From positions 1 through 32,871 of the forward strand of contig WRDH01000033.1 of NCBI GenBank assembly GCA_009783555.1: a stretch of DNA of 32,871 nt, read 5' to 3'. Within the stretch, counting starts at the first letter, position 1. Every line of letters begins with the position of its first letter. The notes beneath the pieces were generated by a model. The model had not been told where the DNA came from, made no database searches, and saw only the letters and a list, made by a program, of their open reading frames with translations. The stretch is from Oscillospiraceae bacterium. GTDB taxonomy: Bacteria; Bacillota; Clostridia; Oscillospirales; Oscillospiraceae. Below are positions 31,026 through 32,871 of this stretch, piece after piece. The position numbers were made by a program, and so were the translations under genes.

Positions 31026-31970
31026 ATGCACGATATTATACTTGATGAAGAGTTCATGATGTATTTACCGAAACTGGATAAGGAAACGTTTGAATCCTTG
31101 GAAAAACAGCTTTTATCAGAAGGAGCAAGAGACCCGTTAGTTGTATGGAACAATATCCTTATAGACGGATACAACAGGCACAATATCTGCATCAAGCACG
31201 GTATTGCGTTTACAACGGTGAGCATGGAGTTTAACTCGCGCGAAGATGCATTGGAGTGGATTATTGACAATCAACTTTCACGCAGGAATTTATCGCCTAT
31301 TGAAGTGAGCCATTTCAGAGGAGTTCTTTTTAACTCAGCTAAAAGAAAGAGAGGTTCAAGCAATCAATATACAGAAAAAGTTGCTTTCCCTCAAAGTGAG
31401 GGAAAGCAAACTCGTCTGAACACAGCCACTGAGGTAGGTAAACGTTTTAAGGTGTCACGCGCCACAATAGAGCGGGACGGTAAGGTCGCAGAGGCACTAA
31501 ACGCAATCGCTGCGGTCTCTCTTGACGCGAAACAAAAAGTCCTGTCCGGTGAGGTGCCGGTTGATAGAAGTAAGCTGCAAAGACTGTCAAAAGCTTCGCA
31601 AGAAGAAATCACGAAAGTTGCTGACCAAATTAACTCGGGAACATATAACAGAAGCGAACATCGTGTTAGCAGAGCGGGAGACACGAGCCCTGAGCAGGGC
31701 AATGCTTCAAACGCTGCACAGCAATCAACACTGGGAACGAACCCTTTTATCAATGATAACTTAGAAAACTCCGCAAATAGTAATGAGATAATGACAGGTG
31801 ATTTTGACGAAACGGCGTATGTTGACACAATGGTCAGCTTGATAACAGGCAACCTTAACACAGTTGTACAGACGCTGAACAATGATAGCGGAGTCCGCGA
31901 ACTAAAGTCTTCGTTAAGAACCCTCATCAATTCGCTCGAAGAAATGTATAGTAATATCATAGATGAATGA
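31026..31970 (+). CDS. ParB/Srx-fold N-terminal domain protein (ParB-like)
   Basis: 314 residues from ATG 31026. Residues 1-90 form a ParB-N domain: LEKQLLSEGARDPLVVWNNILIDGYNRHNICIKHG, with the DGYNRH loop in place of the GERR box of chromosomal ParB, then EWIIDNQLSRRNLSPIE. Residues 110-160 contain an HTH-like KBD segment (TATEVGKRFKVSRATIERDGKVAEALN). The C-terminal part is low-complexity and ends with a helix. No parA is adjacent and the spacing is not that of a partition operon; similar lone ParB-like proteins act as regulators or are carried by plasmids and integrative elements. Strong promoter at 30957 with a possible autoregulatory inverted repeat. Confidence 0.85.
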   Translation: MHDIILDEEFMMYLPKLDKETFESLEKQLLSEGARDPLVVWNNILIDGYNRHNICIKHGIAFTTVSMEFNSREDALEWIIDNQLSRRNLSPIEVSHFRGVLFNSAKRKRGSSNQYTEKVAFPQSEGKQTRLNTATEVGKRFKVSRATIERDGKVAEALNAIAAVSLDAKQKVLSGEVPVDRSKLQRLSKASQEEITKVADQINSGTYNRSEHRVSRAGDTSPEQGNASNAAQQSTLGTNPFINDNLENSANSNEIMTGDFDETAYVDTMVSLITGNLNTVVQTLNNDSGVRELKSSLRTLINSLEEMYSNIIDE

Positions 31971-31987
31971 TAGATAAAGACAAGGTA

Positions 31988-32178
31988 AGACAGGGGGACG
32001 GTTCATCTGTCTTGACTTGAAAAGCTCCTGCCAAGACAGATGAACCGTCCCCCTGTCTGCCCTGTCTGAAAGCTCCTGCCAAGACAGATGAACCGTCCCC
32101 CTGTCTGCCCCTGTCTGAAAGCTCCTGCCAAGACAGATGAACCGTCCCCCTGTCTGCCCCTGTCTGGTCTCCCTGTCC
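31988..32178. repeat. REP-like repeat cluster N with a 27-bp perfect hairpin and three 48-49-bp tandem units
   Basis: One reverse copy (from 31988) faces a forward copy (from 32032): the arms 31988-32014 and 32032-32058 are perfectly complementary over 27 bp with a 17-base loop. Two more forward copies follow in units of 48 and 49 bases that also contain AAAGCTCCTGCC. The cluster starts 17 bases after the ParB-like stop. Confidence 0.9.
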
Positions 32179-32255
32179 GACATTATAGGGACTCATAGAA
32201 ACTATATTTTTATGAAAGTGTGCTAAGAACAGTAAAGTAAAGGATAGGTGCCGTT

Positions 32256-32871
32256 ATGAATTTACTGCGTTACACATTTATTACAGCTTTGACTTTTGCA
32301 TTTGTTTTTCTGACTGTTGGATGCCGCTCAGAAGAAACATTAGACATCCCGGAAGAAACACCACACACAACAGCACCACAAATTAACGAACCGGTTCACC
32401 GTGCCGAGAGAGTGGATCTCACCCGACTCTCTCTCGGTGTATTTGATCTGGCAAATGCAAATAATATCGCTCCAATACAGTCATTAGTTGCAAGCTTTAA
32501 CTCCAGATCTCTTACACATTATGTAGAAATTATTGATTACATGGATAGAGCACAGGGTAACTGGAATAATGCTCAAATATTACTTGCGACAGAGATATTG
32601 GGCGGACAGGCACCTGACATGCTTTTTTTGCTTGATCTTCCATATCAATCTTTCATTTCAAAAGGTTTGCTTGTGGATTTATACCCTTTTATCGACGCTG
32701 ACCCGGAACTTAGTCGAGATGGCTTAATTGAAAACGTGCTCTTAGCACTCGAAGTGGATGAAAATCTCTATCAGCTCCCATTCGATTTTCGGATTAACAC
32801 TATTGCAGGAAGCGAAAGCGTTTTGGGCAATTATCCGGGATGGACTTTTGACGAATTTATAGAGATAATGA
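32256..32871 (+). CDS. ABC transporter solute-binding lipoprotein, N-terminal part, runs off window
   Basis: ATG at 32256 with AAGGATAGGTG upstream; 205 codons to the window end, no stop. Signal peptide with lipobox TVGC (Cys23), then a Thr/Pro/Glu-rich linker and the start of a family-1 extracellular solute-binding domain: LSLGVFDLANANNIAPIQSLVASFNSRS, a GGQAPDMLFLLDLPYQSFISKGLLVDLYPFID segment and LEVDENLYQLPFDF, all typical of sugar or peptide-binding ABC components. It would be membrane-anchored on the outside. Permease genes are expected beyond the right edge. The leader 32186-32255 shows no clear promoter. Confidence 0.85.
   Translation, partial: MNLLRYTFITALTFAFVFLTVGCRSEETLDIPEETPHTTAPQINEPVHRAERVDLTRLSLGVFDLANANNIAPIQSLVASFNSRSLTHYVEIIDYMDRAQGNWNNAQILLATEILGGQAPDMLFLLDLPYQSFISKGLLVDLYPFIDADPELSRDGLIENVLLALEVDENLYQLPFDFRINTIAGSESVLGNYPGWTFDEFIEIM

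Noticed and set aside
31391-31960. 189-codon minus-strand ORF opposite the ParB-like gene
   Set aside because: Ser-rich shadow frame with no motif, fully inside the ParB-like CDS.
12140-32178. The repeat arrays as CRISPR
   Set aside because: Units are palindromic, have no unique uniform spacers, are scattered through the window in both orientations and lack cas genes; a RAYT is present instead.
31914-32196. Two minus-strand ORFs over cluster N with GRFICL/GDGSSVL peptides
   Set aside because: Pure repeat translation in overlapping frames, no ribosome site.

Overview
The window looks like a chromosomal stretch from an uncultured anaerobic Bacillota, most likely a Clostridia-type bacterium. 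Reasons: moderate-to-low GC, AGGAGG-type ribosome binding sites, lipobox lipoproteins, an S-layer-homology remnant, an AgrA/LytR-type regulator and dense dispersed repeats with a core GATGAACCGTCCCC. No rRNA, tRNA, CRISPR array or phage structural gene is visible. Twenty-five protein genes and one pseudogene can be supported; both window ends cut through a gene.

Layout. 1-1244: end of a diacylglycerol-kinase-like gene (minus) and an orphan LytTR response regulator. 1294-5817: a WYL-domain regulator with its own palindromic operator, translationally coupled to a large protein with three TIR-like domains and two BspA-type leucine-rich-repeat blocks; this is a strong candidate defence or stress-sensing pair. 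5913-11123: a zinc-metalloprotease-like lipoprotein, a CmpB-family membrane protein, an ATPase_2/DUF234 ATPase whose promoter is framed by twin palindromes, and a HAD phosphatase plus peptidase-E pair. 11225-12118: an acetamidase/formamidase. 12319-19966: a second candidate defence locus: HTH regulator plus AAA ATPase (minus), divergent from a 1558-aa sacsin/HSP90-type ATPase with a C-terminal PD-(D/E)XK nuclease, followed by a convergent PD-QXK nuclease-like gene. The regulator promoter carries a helically phased array of six decamers. 20054-23763: a complete SiaA-SiaB-SiaC-SiaD-like operon (PP2C phosphatase, kinase, phosphoprotein, diguanylate cyclase). 24103-27544: an MFS transporter, then a lipoprotein next to a radical SAM/SPASM enzyme. 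27651-32871: SLH remnant, VanY-type peptidase, a RAYT (REP-associated Y1 transposase), a ParB-like protein and the start of an ABC solute-binding lipoprotein.

The most pervasive signal is the repeat family. About 40 copies in 14 clusters, each an imperfect palindrome with AAGACAG/CTGTCTT arms, occupy most intergenic regions and abut the stop codons of the last genes of transcription units. The RAYT at 29741-30502 is flanked by inverted clusters of the same repeat, so this is probably an active or recent REP/RAYT system that decorates operon 3' ends. In several places the repeats have altered coding sequence: they supply the sacsin-like gene's stop codon, extend the VanY-like ORF by an in-frame 30-nt array and accompany the truncated SLH gene. 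A second repeat class (core GGTACGATTTTGTCCC) sits in 7155-9590 and shares the ACCGTCCC core.

All functional statements are from reading the sequence and knowledge of families; no search was run.
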